From Adiantum capillus-veneris (Eukaryota; Streptophyta; Polypodiopsida; Polypodiales; Pteridaceae), in assembly GCA_014529385.2 (NCBI GenBank), contig CM043948.1, positions 19,338,951 through 19,402,950 on the forward strand: DNA of 64,000 nucleotides. Reading direction: 5' to 3'. Below are positions 1-12,180 of this stretch, in pieces. The notes under the pieces were generated by a model that ran no database searches, was not told the origin of the DNA, and saw only the letters and a program-made list of their open reading frames with translations. How positions within the stretch are numbered: position 1 is the stretch's first letter; every line of letters starts with the position of its first letter. The translations under genes were made by a program, and so were the position numbers.

Positions 1-1578
1 CCTAATTTTGTAGCTCAAGTAAAACAAGAAATTGACAAGTTTTTAGTTGTTGGGTTTATCCAACCTATCCATGAAGTCACATGGTTGTCTCCTATTATTG
101 TGGTTCCCAAAAAGAATGGGAAAATCAGGGTTTGTGTTTACTATAGGAAATTAAATGCAGCAACCATTACTCATCCTTTCCCTATGCCTTTTTGTGATGC
201 TATTTTGGACGTAGTAGCTGGACAAGAAATGTATAGTTTTTTGGATGGATTTTTTGGGTACAACCAGATTCAGGTGGCTGAGGAAGATCAGCACAAAACA
301 TCTTTTATAACAGAATGGGGGGCTTATGCTTCTATTGTCATGAATTTTGGGCTGAAGAATGGTCCACCATCTTTCAATTACACAGATTATAAGACTTTTG
401 AGCCCTATTTGCAGGATTTCATGAGGGTGTTTGTGGATAATTTTCAGTTTTTGGCAGAAAGGACTTACATTTGCAGCATTTGAGGTTATGCTTTGAAAGA
501 TGTAGGATGTTCAGAATGTGTCTGAATCCTTACAAAAGTGTGATTGCAGTAAAGAGTGGTATTCTATTGGGTCATGTGGTATCTCATCAGGGGATGTCCA
601 TTGATGATAAGAAGATTGAAGTGATTCAAGCAGCAAAGGCTCCTACAAATGTTAAGGAGTTGGGTAGATTTGTTGGCCAGGTTAAGTGGCATAGCAGGTA
701 TATCATGTATTTATCCAATGTGTGCATGCCTCTTACTCATTTGACTAAGAAGCATGTACCTTTTGTGTGGTCTGATGCTCAAGAAAGATCCTTCCAACTA
801 TTGAAAAAGATGATATCAGTTACTCCTATTTTACAGGCTCCTGATTGGAATTTACCTTTCCATGTTTTTGTGGATGCTTCAGATGTGGTTGTTGGAGTTG
901 TATTGATGCAAGAAGGTGTCAGGGGTTGGTTTAGACCTGTATATTATGCTTCTCGTGTGTTAACCTCTGCTGAAAGAAACTATGCGGTGACTGAGAGGGA
1001 AGCTTTGGGCATGGTGTATGCTTTGACCAAATTCAGGCATTACTTGTTGTGCAACAAGGTGATCTTTCATGAAGATTATCAGGTTTTGCTTTACTTAATC
1101 AAAAAACCATTGCTTACAGGGAGGTTGGCTAGATGGATGTTATTATTGCAAGAGTTTGATTTTGTTATTATTCATACACCAGGCAAGGAGCATGCTATTG
1201 CAGATTACTTAAGTCGGATTGAGACATGTGAAAAGCCTACAGGTGTTATAGATGATCTTCCTGATGCTCAGTTGTTTGATGTTCAAACTGTCAATTCTGA
1301 TTATTGGTATGATCAGATGTTAGTGTTTCTAATGGATGGTACAATGCCATCAGACTTTTCTACAGATCAGAGAAGAAAGTTTGCACTAAAAAGTAGACCT
1401 TTCTTGGTTATTGCTGGAGATTTATATAAAAATGAATTGATCAGGTTATTAGAAGATGTGTCCTTGATTTTGAACAATCGGTTGTTTTATAGGAAGCACA
1501 TTTTGGGGCTGCTAGAGGACATTTTTCAGGAGATATTACTGGAAAGAAAGTTTACAAGCAGGATTATGGTGGCCCACT
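1..1578 (+). pseudogene. pol: Ty3/gypsy pol: reverse transcriptase and RNase H (degenerate)
   Basis: Reading is open from the first base. The RT fingers and palm are recognisable: VPKKNGKIRV near 106-135 and SFLDGFFGYNQI near 235-270, where the first catalytic Asp is kept. The second catalytic box, normally Y-x-D-D, reads FVDN at 430-441, so the last Asp is lost. A frameshift at about 455-485 moves the rest of RT into another frame. That frame then gives the connection domain (LLGHVVSHQG) and an RNase H domain with FVDASD near 865, YYASRVLTSAERNYAVTERE, and the terminal ADYLSRIE near 1200. RT copies element RNA into cDNA and RNase H removes the template. Both changes predict an inactive enzyme. 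Family assignment is secure; the clade is inferred from motifs only. Confidence 0.85.
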
Positions 1579-2649
1579 GTGTTGAAGTATGCTCACAATT
1601 ATGCTAAGAGTTGTGTGATATGTCAGAAGATGGGTCAGCCTAATTCTACAGAAAGAATGAATGATCATCCAATCTTGCCTCTGGAACCTTTTCAGAAATG
1701 GGGTGTAGATTTTGTGGGACCAGTGAAGCCAACTACTAGCAGAGGATGCAAGTACATATTGGTGGCTATTGATTATTGTACTAAATGGGTGGAGGCTATA
1801 GCATTGAAAGACAATACATCTGCTAGTGTGGCAAGGTTTCTTTATCATAATATCATGACCAGGTTCAGTTGTCCTGTGGAGTTGATAAGTGAGAGAGGAT
1901 CTCATTTTCTAAATGTTGTTATTGCTGAACTTACTAAAACTCATATGATCATGCACAAAAAATCCACAGCTTATCATCCTCAGGCCAATGGTCAAGCCCA
2001 GAGTACTAACAAGATATTGATTAGGGTTTTGAAGAAGATTGTGTAGGACAATAAGAAGGATTGGGATGAAAACTTAGATTCAGGTTTGTGGTCCTTTAGG
2101 ACAGCTTTCAAAGTGACTACAGGTAGGACTCCATTCAGGTTAGTTTATGGGCTTGAAGCAGTTGTCCCTATGCAGTTTGTGGTACCTAGTCTCAGGGTGA
2201 GTGCTGAGAAAATGACTCCCAAAATGTTTGTTCAACATAGAAGCAGGTATTTGTTGCAGTTGCAATAAGATAGGCATGTCAGTTTTTATATAACTGAAAT
2301 AATTTAGAGGAGGAGAAAAGGTTGGGTGAATCAGAATATCAAGTGCAAAGTTTTTCAGGTGGGAGATTGGGTTATGCTTTATAACTCTAGATTGGGACCA
2401 CATCCTGGCAAATTAACTTTAAGATACAAGGGACCATATCATATTGTTGAGGATAAGGGTCAGGGTACTTTTATTGTTGCTGATGTGTATGGGACAAGAG
2501 TGGATTCTCCAGTTAGTGGTTTCAGATTGAAAAAGCTTGTTGGTAAACCACCTCATTTAGATTGGCCTACAGCAGCAGTTGTCCAAGTAGATGAGTTGAT
2601 GGATGAAGCAGTGTGCAGAGATACTGATAATCAGAGGGAGGATATTTAA
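1579..2649 (+). pseudogene. Ty3/gypsy integrase (degenerate, catalytic residues replaced)
   Basis: The tail of the zinc-binding domain (CVICQKMGQ) begins near 1612. The catalytic core follows, with WGVDFVGPVKP near 1699 providing the first Asp. The second Asp, expected in an S-D-R-G motif, is Glu (SERGSHF, codon 1891-1893). The catalytic Glu of the NGQAE motif is Gln (codon 1999-2001). A stop at 2044-2046 separates the core from WSFRTAFKVTTGRTPF (from 2089), and another stop near 2266 precedes a C-terminal segment with LRYKGPYHI, the GPY/F module. There is no chromodomain, which argues against a chromovirus. Integrase inserts cDNA into host DNA; two of its three acidic residues are changed, so this copy is dead. 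Confidence 0.85.
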
Positions 2650-3000
2650 GTCTTGGGAAATCAGGTGCAGTTTGGTGGAGATGTCGAAATTTGGAAATCA
2701 ATGTCTGATTTTCGGATCGGATTGTTGGAGGTCTAATATTTTTTTACTACAGCTTTTCAAAATTTTCTTGCGAAGAATGATGATTTTCCACTAAGGTTTA
2801 TTTTTAATGAGTGCCTTGAAAAGTGTAAGGTGCACTTAAGTGACATTTCCAGCACGCGAGTTGAGAGTTTCTCACGTTTCCAAATTTTATTTCCTTCCTC
2901 ATCGCGTTTCCTTTTCAAGCACTACGTACGGGCTGATTCTCTTCACCTGTGCCATTCTATTCTTCAGCCCTCTACTCTCTTTCATCATTCTCTTGCATGC

Positions 3001-3777
3001 ATGATGGGAAAACCAAAAGGGGGACCTGTTGCCCGACCAACGTTTGATGAAGAAGAGAAGAGCAGGAAGCGGCCAAGGAGAAAGCAAGTGTCCATGAGGA
3101 TAGACGTGAGCAGTCCTGAGCTTGAAGACCAACCTTGTGGAGAAGAAGAGCCCGACAGTCCACCGGCAATGACACCTATCAAGTTGTATCAAACCTTGAT
3201 GGAGCCCTATGTGGATTTCAGGGTAGACCTTGACTGTTTTGTAGAGGTACATTCACTGTGGTTAAAGAAGATAGGTTTATTTGATTTTGCTATTTTTCCA
3301 TGGCAAGAGTGGAAAGGAAACATGTATGCTAAGTCTCAAGTGGAGATTGTCAGAAAGACAAAGGGTATGTTGTCTAACAATGTAGCTTTGAGTCCTCAAT
3401 TGGTTGCTGAAGTATTTAAATTTCCAATCAATGGAACTTCTCAGATTCCTAAGTGCTCTGATTTCTTGTTGAAGGAGGAGTTTGGAGCCAGAGAGGGTGG
3501 CAAAAATTATTACATGTTGAAGAATGTCAAAACTGTTAGAAGAGAGCAACTGAAGTGGTATCTAGAGAAAATATGTTTCCTAGTTAAATTTGATTACATG
3601 TCCAAGGAGAATTTTGCTCCTCTCTATTTTGTTGAGCAAGGAGGAAGTGTTAATTGGGCTTATCTAGTTTATGAGAGGATCAATGGGGAGATTAATATGT
3701 CTGACAGGAGGAAAGCTTCTATAAACAGTAGGTTGTGTGCCTACTTGGCAGCCTTGTTTTCTTATGTTCAAAAGTGA
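3001..3777 (+). CDS. Additional sense ORF of retrotransposon A, N-terminal part (unknown function)
   Basis: I do not recognise a named family. An ATG at 3001 (with a second at 3004) opens 258 codons about 350 bases after pol, in the same orientation and in the position of the extra 3' ORFs or env-like ORFs of Athila/Tat-type elements. The N-terminus is charged and basic (KSRKRPRRKQ, a plausible nuclear localisation signal), then acidic. A compact region of about 200 residues follows, rich in aromatic residues and Lys. Its layout loosely resembles plant transposon-associated globular domains, but this is an impression and not a match. No signal peptide or transmembrane segment is obvious, so an envelope role is not supported. 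The stop at 3777 looks like damage, because reading resumes in another frame (3737-3928). Confidence 0.6.
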   Translation: MMGKPKGGPVARPTFDEEEKSRKRPRRKQVSMRIDVSSPELEDQPCGEEEPDSPPAMTPIKLYQTLMEPYVDFRVDLDCFVEVHSLWLKKIGLFDFAIFPWQEWKGNMYAKSQVEIVRKTKGMLSNNVALSPQLVAEVFKFPINGTSQIPKCSDFLLKEEFGAREGGKNYYMLKNVKTVRREQLKWYLEKICFLVKFDYMSKENFAPLYFVEQGGSVNWAYLVYERINGEINMSDRRKASINSRLCAYLAALFSYVQK

Positions 3778-5009
3778 CAGTGGTGATGTTTCTTTGACTA
3801 CTGTAGGCAGGGCAGAAGGGTATACACAGCCACACCCTAATATTCGTGGGGTGCAAGTACCTGCAGAGCTACTCAATGATCAGGTGAAGGCAGAGACTTA
3901 TGTGTTCATGATTAAAGCATACTCCTGAAGTTGTACACTCTTTTAAGGACATGGATATTTCATAAAAGAAGCCTGATACAGGGACATAAAATTAGGTCAA
4001 TCTTGGCAAGGTTTTCACTTTGTCCAAGAAGAGAAAAGCAGAGGTGGAACCTATAGTCAAACAATTGAACTTTGATGATTTGTCTTCTCCAAAGACTTTC
4101 AAGCCAACAGATGCTGGAATGGCAGAGAAGATGCTTTTAGGTGTCAAAGAGTTTATTCATCAATAGCAGCAGGATATGGAAGTACAGTTACAATCTGTGG
4201 ATAATTCTAGTGTTTCAAAAATATTGTTGCATGATCAAATTGTCAATGTTAATGCCTTGCAGAAATAGTTAGAGAATGTAAAAGTTACACATCAAAAGGA
4301 GATTCAGGATCTGATGGTGGCACATTAGAATGATTTAGCCAAAGAAAAGCTTTCTTTGCAGATGTTTAAAGATTGGACACTGGATTTGGAAACAAAAGCC
4401 CAATCAGAATTGCAACAGGTGGCCACTGTCAATAAAGAGTTGCAGGTGGAGAATCAGATCTTCAATCAGAGAATTAAACCTTTGGAGAAATTGGAGAAAC
4501 AGGTGTTGGGAGAAGAGGAAGTAGATGTCAATGGTGTTCTTATGTCTGAAGGGGACATGTTAGTCCTTAGGCAACATTTGGAAACAGGTATGCAGGAAGT
4601 ATGGACAACCTTCAGAGAAAAGATGGGTTCCCTTATCAAGCATCCTTATGAGAAGCTCATATCAAGGTTTGTCAGTAACCATGAAGCTGATTTACTAAAG
4701 GAGATGGAACGGTTAAAGAAAGACAGAGATTTGTACAAAAAACAAGTTCAGGATTATAAAGGAAAGAATATTGCACAATTTGTATTTGCTGAGAAGAAGA
4801 TATCAATTGATCCAATTTCAATGGATATGGGTACTGGTGAAGGTTTATCTGCAATTCAGAGATCAGATGAGCAAGAGATCACTATTTTGCCAGATAACGA
4901 AGTGGTTGTTGGTGCTAATGTTGGATCAGTGACAATTTCTGAACCTATTGTGCTTGTTCCAGATTATTTGCCAGATTCTGAAGTATTTACCAATGGACCC
5001 ATTGTCTGA
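3778..5009 (+). pseudogene. Additional ORF of retrotransposon A, C-terminal coiled-coil part
   Basis: After the break at 3777, similar sequence continues in shifted frames with several stops (for example in 3928-4330). It becomes one clear open stretch at 4356-5009. That stretch is rich in Glu, Lys, Gln and Leu with heptad-like spacing (ELQQVATVNKELQVENQ, then LLKEMERLKKDRDLYKKQVQ), so a long coiled coil is likely. The final 60 or so residues are acidic and low in complexity. I infer that 3001-5009 was once a single protein of roughly 650 residues with a basic, globular N-terminus and a coiled-coil C-terminus. Its function is unknown; a structural or nucleic-acid-binding role for the particle is only a guess. 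Confidence 0.55.
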
Positions 5010-5600
5010 TATGATGTAATCATGGCATTTTCTTTTTGACTTGGTCTTTACTGATCAAGAGATGTATGGATCCAAGTTGGATTTTGTCAAATCCACCACC
5101 GGGACGTGCCATGTGTTGAAGGGTAAATACAAAGTCGGATATGTAGTCGGCTATCGGATGTATTGTCTGATTGTTAGTATCTAGTCGGATATTGTAAGCC
5201 TGAAGACCTTAATCGGATATTGTTAGGGTATGCCAAGAATCAAGCAGTTCTAACTGAATTCAAGGTGCAGCTTTATATTTGGGAATGGGGAACTTTGGGA
5301 GTCAAGATTGTATTGAGTCTTGTTTAGGAACTTCTACTGGGGATTTTCTTGATATACAATCTCTGATGTTTTGTCTGAGTCTCTCTCGTTCTCTCACTAT
5401 CTTTCTGATTTCCTGATTCTATCTCACACACAGTACTACTTAGCCCTGAATTAATCAGAACTCAATCTCTTGGAGATTATTCATTGCTTGTGTGTTTATT
5501 CAATAACACTTTATTGGTTGGCCTTGAAGTAGTTGGAACCACATCAAGGCCGTTCCTTCCAATGTCTGTTCAACTCCCTTGTATTCGGTGTGAAAATTGC
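5010..5600 (+). repeat. Possible 3' LTR of retrotransposon A
   Basis: This non-coding stretch lies directly after the last ORF. It contains short repeats of a TCGGATATTG-like word (about 5130-5220), a purine-rich tract (GGGAATGGGGAACTTTGGGA, 5281-5300), a CT-rich leader-like segment and a T-rich end. These suit U3/R/U5 sequence. The partner LTR is outside the window, so neither edge can be fixed. Confidence 0.3.
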
Positions 5601-7061
<1,461 letters not shown>

Positions 7062-7977
7062 CCCCACCCCATTACCATATCCATTTGGCAATAGGAGGGT
7101 ACCTGACAGGTCGCTAAGCCCTAATCGCTTGAGAAAACATAGTCAAGAAGGAATTGATGTCCAATGGATTGTCCCTCGACATCAAGTAACTTGAGTCCAA
7201 ACCATTGAAGAGGGTTCCTAGCCTTCTCTCACAGGGAAAGCATGAACTTCCAAAAGCGAGAAAATACAAATACCTTTTTCCCCATAGCTTTCAGGGGCAC
7301 GTATATTTGGGACTTCTCGACTCTTGGCATAATGAGTCTCTAATTTTTCTTCTCTTAATAAGAGGGAGTGGAGAGTTTCTTGACTAATTGAGACCACCCA
7401 TCCTTGACTGACAACCTGAGCTAGTCCCCACTTTCCACCCCCACACTCACACTTTGGTTTTCTTGTTTTCTAATTACTACAACATGATTGTTCGTATACA
7501 AAATTCCGTTTTATGATTTCCATCACAAGTTCGTTAAGACAGCCCTTCAAACATGATCAAAGCGGCACTAAAACAATCTTTTCTAGAAGAAAAACAACAT
7601 AAGACCCTTCTTCATCAAAATATCCCAACCCCAAGAGTTCACTCCTCTTGGCGAGAGTTTATAGCTCCCGGTGTCGTTAGTTGCCCATACAATTATATTG
7701 TCCTGCAATCTAGGCACAAACCTGCAATGACTAACTTGCAACCTAGGCACAAACCTGCAAGTAATATCTTGCATTCTGGGCACAAACCCGCAAGATGTGT
7801 GCACCCATATGCACTGCTTTAGCGCGTTCACTCCGCTAAGCCCTCCTCCCTGGATATTAAAGGGAGTTTTGACTATATCAGTATAGGATTTTGAATGAAG
7901 AGAGTTTTTCTACTACATTTCTTTTCTACTTCAAACAGTATATCCGCAAGCAATCCTTCCATATTAATACAGCTTAA

Positions 7978-9335
7978 CACTAGAATGGTAACAGGACACT
8001 TTTATGTCCTTGGACACTTTTATGTCCTTGGACACTTTTGTGTCCTGTTAAGTGACCATTTTGCTTAAATTATTTGAAGAGTATGAAAATGAATTTCTAG
8101 GTGCTATATATCCACAAAGTTGCCTTATGAGCTGAAAAAAACTTAGCATTTTTTTTTCAGTATCGATCTCACCATTAACCTTACTCTTGCACAACATTTT
8201 TGAACCTAAACTGTGTGAAAAAACGGGTCCTGTTTTTGGCTTTTTTTCAATTTTTGGCAACTATACCACTCTAAACTTCATGTTTGTGAGGTTTAGATGG
8301 CTAGAGGTTAGGCATTCATAGTTCTCAACATGTTTTGATGCTTGTAGGGAGAGCTAAGTGTTAAAATTTAAAGTTATGACCAATTTACAAGAATTGCATA
8401 ATCCTGTTTTTTGGCAAAATTAGCACTTTTATGATTTTTTTTGGTGGTTTTCTTGATATCCAAATTCAATTTTGATTGTGTAAGTGTAATGTATAACATA
8501 AAGCTAATCTTCCTTGAGTTTTGGGGAACCTAATATGCTATATAGCATAGTATATGATGATGGTTGAGTTTTTTGATTGCTGAAGAATACGATACATTTT
8601 AGAGTAGCAAGTATAACTTTCTCAATATTGCTAGTTTCTTAGGCCAATTGTGTGTATTTTGTAGGTAGTGACCATATCTAATCATAGACTACAAACTTGG
8701 CTAGATATTGAGTAGTTGCTATGGGTTTCTAGCGGTCATAATGCTAAACCCAATTTTTTCATGTTTTCTGTATTTAGCACTTTATCATTGCTCCCAAGGT
8801 TCCAATTGTAAGATATCCATTATCCTTTTGACATGCTCCATGGCTCCTTTTGAATCCAAAGGCCCAAAGGGAACTAAGAAAACATGTATATAGTATGTGT
8901 ATTGAGCGTGACTATAGAAACTTTGATGATAGGTCCGCAGAATGGCAAAAATGAAACTTTTTTGTAAAAAAAAATTTTGCCCAAAAAAAAATTAGTGAGG
9001 TAAAAGCAACCATATGTTTTGGTCACCAACCCATTGAAGTTAACGGGGCATTTTATCTCATGTCCTACAAAAATCTCTACTCTTATTTATATGCAATCAA
9101 CTGTAAGAAATTGCTGTTTTGGGCAAAATGCACTGGTCCATCAACTTTGGAGGCTTGTAGTGACCAAGGGATGAGAAAAATTACAAGTTTCTCATTTTTT
9201 CCATATGTAGTAGTTATTGAACTATAAGCTCATGAAAGGATTTTTCAAAATAAGTGGATCTACTATGGTTTTGGAATTTGTTTCTCAAAACCCTGAAAGG
9301 ACACTTTTATGTCATGTTAGGTTACCATTCTAGTG
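7978..9335. mobile_element. Non-autonomous TIR transposon flanked by TTAA
   Basis: Comparison with the other LTR gives the empty site. The uninterrupted copy reads ACTTAAAGAAAG near 22530, while this copy has TTAA on each side (7974-7977 and 9336-9339) of a 1358-bp insert. The insert ends are inverted repeats beginning CACTAGAATGGTAAC. Just inside are three copies of the hairpin-forming GGACACTTTTATGTCC or a close variant at the left (about 7993-8046) and one at the right (about 9299-9315). There is no coding capacity. The CACTA start suggests the CACTA superfamily, whose duplications are 3 bp. The symmetrical TTAA is the piggyBac signature, and a Harbinger-type TTA/TAA target is also possible. 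The insertion is certain; its superfamily is open. Confidence 0.85.
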
Positions 9336-9453
9336 TTAAAGAAAATTAACAAGTTCAATTGATGCAGTTTCAAATTGGGAGTGACCTTATGTTTAGGTAG
9401 TTTTCTCCTTCCTAATTACTCATGATGCATTGAACAAAAAAGAAGTTTTCTAC

Positions 9454-9591
9454 CTGTGCATAAGCAATAACATCACTTCGTGGGATAAGTGGCACATCCT
9501 CATTCATTGGGGCCTTTCCTTTGCCTTTACCATCACTGGTTCCGGCTTCGTGATCGTGTGATCCACCATATCGAGTTCTCTTGGGTGCCAT
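9454..9591 (-). CDS. Possible LTR-encoded first exon of Gag
   Basis: An ATG at 9591 on the minus strand opens 46 codons beginning MAPKRTRYGGSHDHEAGTSD, followed by the basic GKGKGK. The exon ends at a canonical splice donor (CAG|GTAGAA) at 9454/9453. The 5' LTR keeps the donor and the last codons (near 22646-22690), although its start is damaged. A plausible acceptor (CGTACAG|GAG) lies at the beginning of the gag frame at 12180, and both sites are phase 0. A transcript from the 5' LTR could therefore splice over the primer-binding site and leader to join gag. This is inferred from splice signals and phase only. Confidence 0.4.
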
Positions 9592-11119
9592 TCCCACCAC
9601 TAGATACTTAAATTTAACTTGAAAAGTTGTAAGCTAAAGTATAAGAATCGGATGGAATTAGGGTAAATGATTATAAGTGTTTTAATTCCAAAACATATAT
9701 GGTTATTCCACACATCAAACCAAAAACATATGCTTGTTTACTCCTGCCATAATCTTATGATAAAAATTTGCTATAACCTATATACTAATCACATGATTAA
9801 TCACTTATATCTACTTGCAAGAACAATCTATCATTTTGGTCGACTAAAATTATCAAATATGATTAGCTAATCCATGCAAGCGTCTAGGTTACATTGATGA
9901 AGAAGTGTGCATGCAGTCAACACAATTGATTATGTAATCGAGCAGTGAGACCTTCATTACTTTGTAATGCAGAGAAATTACCATAAATTAGGTATAGTGA
10001 TTGTTGATTTCCAATTGAGAATAGGTAAATAAGAGTATAGCATTTTATAATTGAGTAGCGATTGGAAAGGATTCCATTTGAATAATAATATGGTAGTAAT
10101 TTGAAAGGATTCCAATTGAATAATAATATGGTGCAATTGGAAAGGATTCCAATTGAGAGAGGAAATTGATAATAACTTAATTAAACAATAGATTTACACT
10201 AGCCAATAATATGGTAGTAATTGAAAAGAATTCCAATTGAATAATAAAATGGCACAATTGGAAAGGATTCCAATTGAGAGAAGAGATTGATAATAACTTA
10301 ATTAAACAATAGATTTACATTAGCCAAATGTGCTTTGTAGTTATTGATCTCTCAAAGCTTTCATGTGTAGTCACCAAGTTGTTTGCCACAGCAGCAGATC
10401 TCCCTTCTCCCAAGTATGTGTAAAAATTGAGTATGCATGCCCTTTATATAGATACTTGGAGGTGTCTTGTTGCCCACTTCAGAACCATACCTCCCTAGCT
10501 TTCCCCCTCTTGCTAAATGCATGAGTAGAGGTGTCTCAAGCTCCCACTTAGTCATTAGAGGTGTTCCTCATAGTCAACATACCATAAGAGATGGGTCCAT
10601 GGATATGGTCATTTATGTACACATATACATACATACACATGTACGTATATGTCCATGCACATGCATACACGTACATACCTTAGACTTGGGAATTAATTTA
10701 TTAACAGTAGGATGAAAACTAATTGTCTAGAGTGAGCTTGGCTTATTAGAGTTTAATTCTGAAAGCTGCCATTAAAACACAATCTTGAGGATGACAAGTT
10801 AAGGTATCAGATGCACACACCTGCTATATTTAGCAGTTTTAAAGCAAGCAGCTATTTTTTTGGAAATTCAAGATAGGGTAGATTTTGATGAGACGGTTCC
10901 ATCTAGATGCGTGTAAGCACCTCAAAACTTACTATTTTTGGACAAAGTGGCAAAAAGTGAAAATTTTTATTTTTGAAAAGCTTACATCAATATATTCATC
11001 ATTAGTACACCAGAGGTGGAAAAACTGCCAAAAATAAAAACTTTCTATTTCTGATTGAATTGGCCTTATATTAATCCTTTACATGGAATCCCCTCTACAA
11101 GGGTGCCAGAGACCTTACA

Positions 11120-11132
11120 TTCTCCCCAACTT
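11120..11132 (-). promoter_or_regulatory. Polypurine tract of the chromovirus
   Basis: On the minus strand the sequence reads GTTGGGGAGAA directly before the LTR start TGTAAGG. This is the normal place for the plus-strand primer of an LTR retrotransposon and it fixes the element's orientation. Confidence 0.75.
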
Positions 11133-11144
11133 GAAGAATTGAGA

Positions 11145-11290
11145 TGTCCTCATCTCAAATGTAAGCCTCGATGATCTTTAAGGAGAGATGTCACGTCTTT
11201 CCACGTTGCATCTTCTTCAGAAAAATCTTTCCATTTGACGAGGTGTTCGATGGTGCTTCTATTCCTAAGCTTCCTCTCAAGTTTCAAGGG
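11145..11290 (-). pseudogene. Chromodomain, 3' end of the chromovirus pol
   Basis: Translated on the minus strand, this gives RKLRNRSTIEHLVKWKDFSE followed by EDATW. This is the typical chromodomain that ends chromovirus integrases (the Y/H-L-V-K-W-K core and the E-x-A-T-W motif). Chromodomains bind modified histones and steer insertion. It ends near the polypurine tract. Upstream it joins gag sequence directly at about 11284-11290, so the rest of pol has been deleted. Confidence 0.8.
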
Positions 11291-12180
11291 TAAAAAGTTA
11301 CTCTTTCACTAGCTCGGTCTCCTAATGTTGGCTCTTCCATAATAATGGCATCAGTTTGATCCACAACTCCTCTTCCACGGCCTCTTCCTGCATTCCTTTC
11401 TCCACCATGAATTGATTGACCTCTACCATTCGGTGCCATAGGAATTGCATTTGCATTAGTTGCTAGAATTCTTCTGGGACACATGTTACTACAGTGTCCT
11501 AGCTCATTACACTCATAACAATAAACATCAATATGTTCAAGTTGAGTTGTTGTAGTTGCCGCTGCAGGGCGAGGTTGATAAGTTTGATTAGCAGGTATGG
11601 GGCTCCAATTGTTGGGCCTACCCCTTTGATTTCTAAAGTCTTCTCTCCCCTGAGTCGTGGTCATTTCTTTAGCCAGAGGTGTTGCCCTTAAGAGAGCATC
11701 CTAAAGTGATGTGGGTCTCATTGCTTCAAGATGGGTATCCAAGGGATGATTCAATCCTTGAAAGAACCATGCTACATGTTGCTCAATGGACATTTTCGGG
11801 GCATATCTTCACAAGGTTATAAATTCGGAGTAATAATCCTCCACCGATAAAGATGAATGTTTTAGAGCAAAGAACTCATTCATTTTGGTGTCTCGACAAG
11901 TGGGTGGAAGATATTGTGTTGTAATCACTTCTTTAATATCCTCCCAAGACTGGGAAGAACCTAAAACTCTCAAGTCCTTGCAATGTTGTTTCCATCATAT
12001 TTTTGCATCACAAGTAGGACAGAACATTGCAAGCATAGTTTGGTTTACATGTTGGGTCCCTACAGCTTCAAAATAGTCTTCCATTGCCTCAATCCATGTT
12101 TCAACATCGCGCTCGATATGGGTTCCCTTGCCTTTGAATTATGTGGGTGGTTGGATTTGTTTCAGGAGAAGTTTTTTCTC
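11284..12180 (-). pseudogene. gag: Chromovirus Gag with CCHC zinc knuckle (decayed)
   Basis: One minus-strand frame runs from a possible splice acceptor at 12180 to a stop at 11284, interrupted by about four stop codons. The core has the plant Ty3 Gag pattern: WIEAMEDYFEAVG near 12085, EFFALKHSSLSVEDYYSEF near 11860, and FFQGLNHPLDTHLEAMRP near 11740. The C-terminal third contains the zinc knuckle CYECNELGHCSNMC (C-x2-C-x4-H-x4-C, about 11480-11525) and an Arg/Gly-rich tail. Gag packages element RNA. The reading frame has few indels but several stops. Its 3' end is fused to the chromodomain region by deletion. Confidence 0.85.

Larger units (their letters stand above)
1..5560 (+). mobile_element. 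Ty3/gypsy retrotransposon A, 5'-truncated by the window edge
   Basis: The span reads in sense as reverse transcriptase, RNase H, integrase, then an additional coding region and a possible 3' LTR. The integrase carries the NGQA-x-STNK-type signature common in non-chromodomain (Tat/Athila-like) plant Ty3 elements, and no chromodomain follows it. The gag end and 5' LTR lie outside the window. Frameshifts, stops and catalytic substitutions make it non-functional. The left limit is only the window edge, and the right limit is a guess based on the end of LTR-like sequence. Confidence 0.8.

Noticed and set aside
1564-1905. Minus-strand 113-codon frame
   Set aside because: Shadow of the plus-strand integrase.
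2899-3252. Minus-strand frames opposite the extra ORF
   Set aside because: Antisense shadows without motifs of their own.
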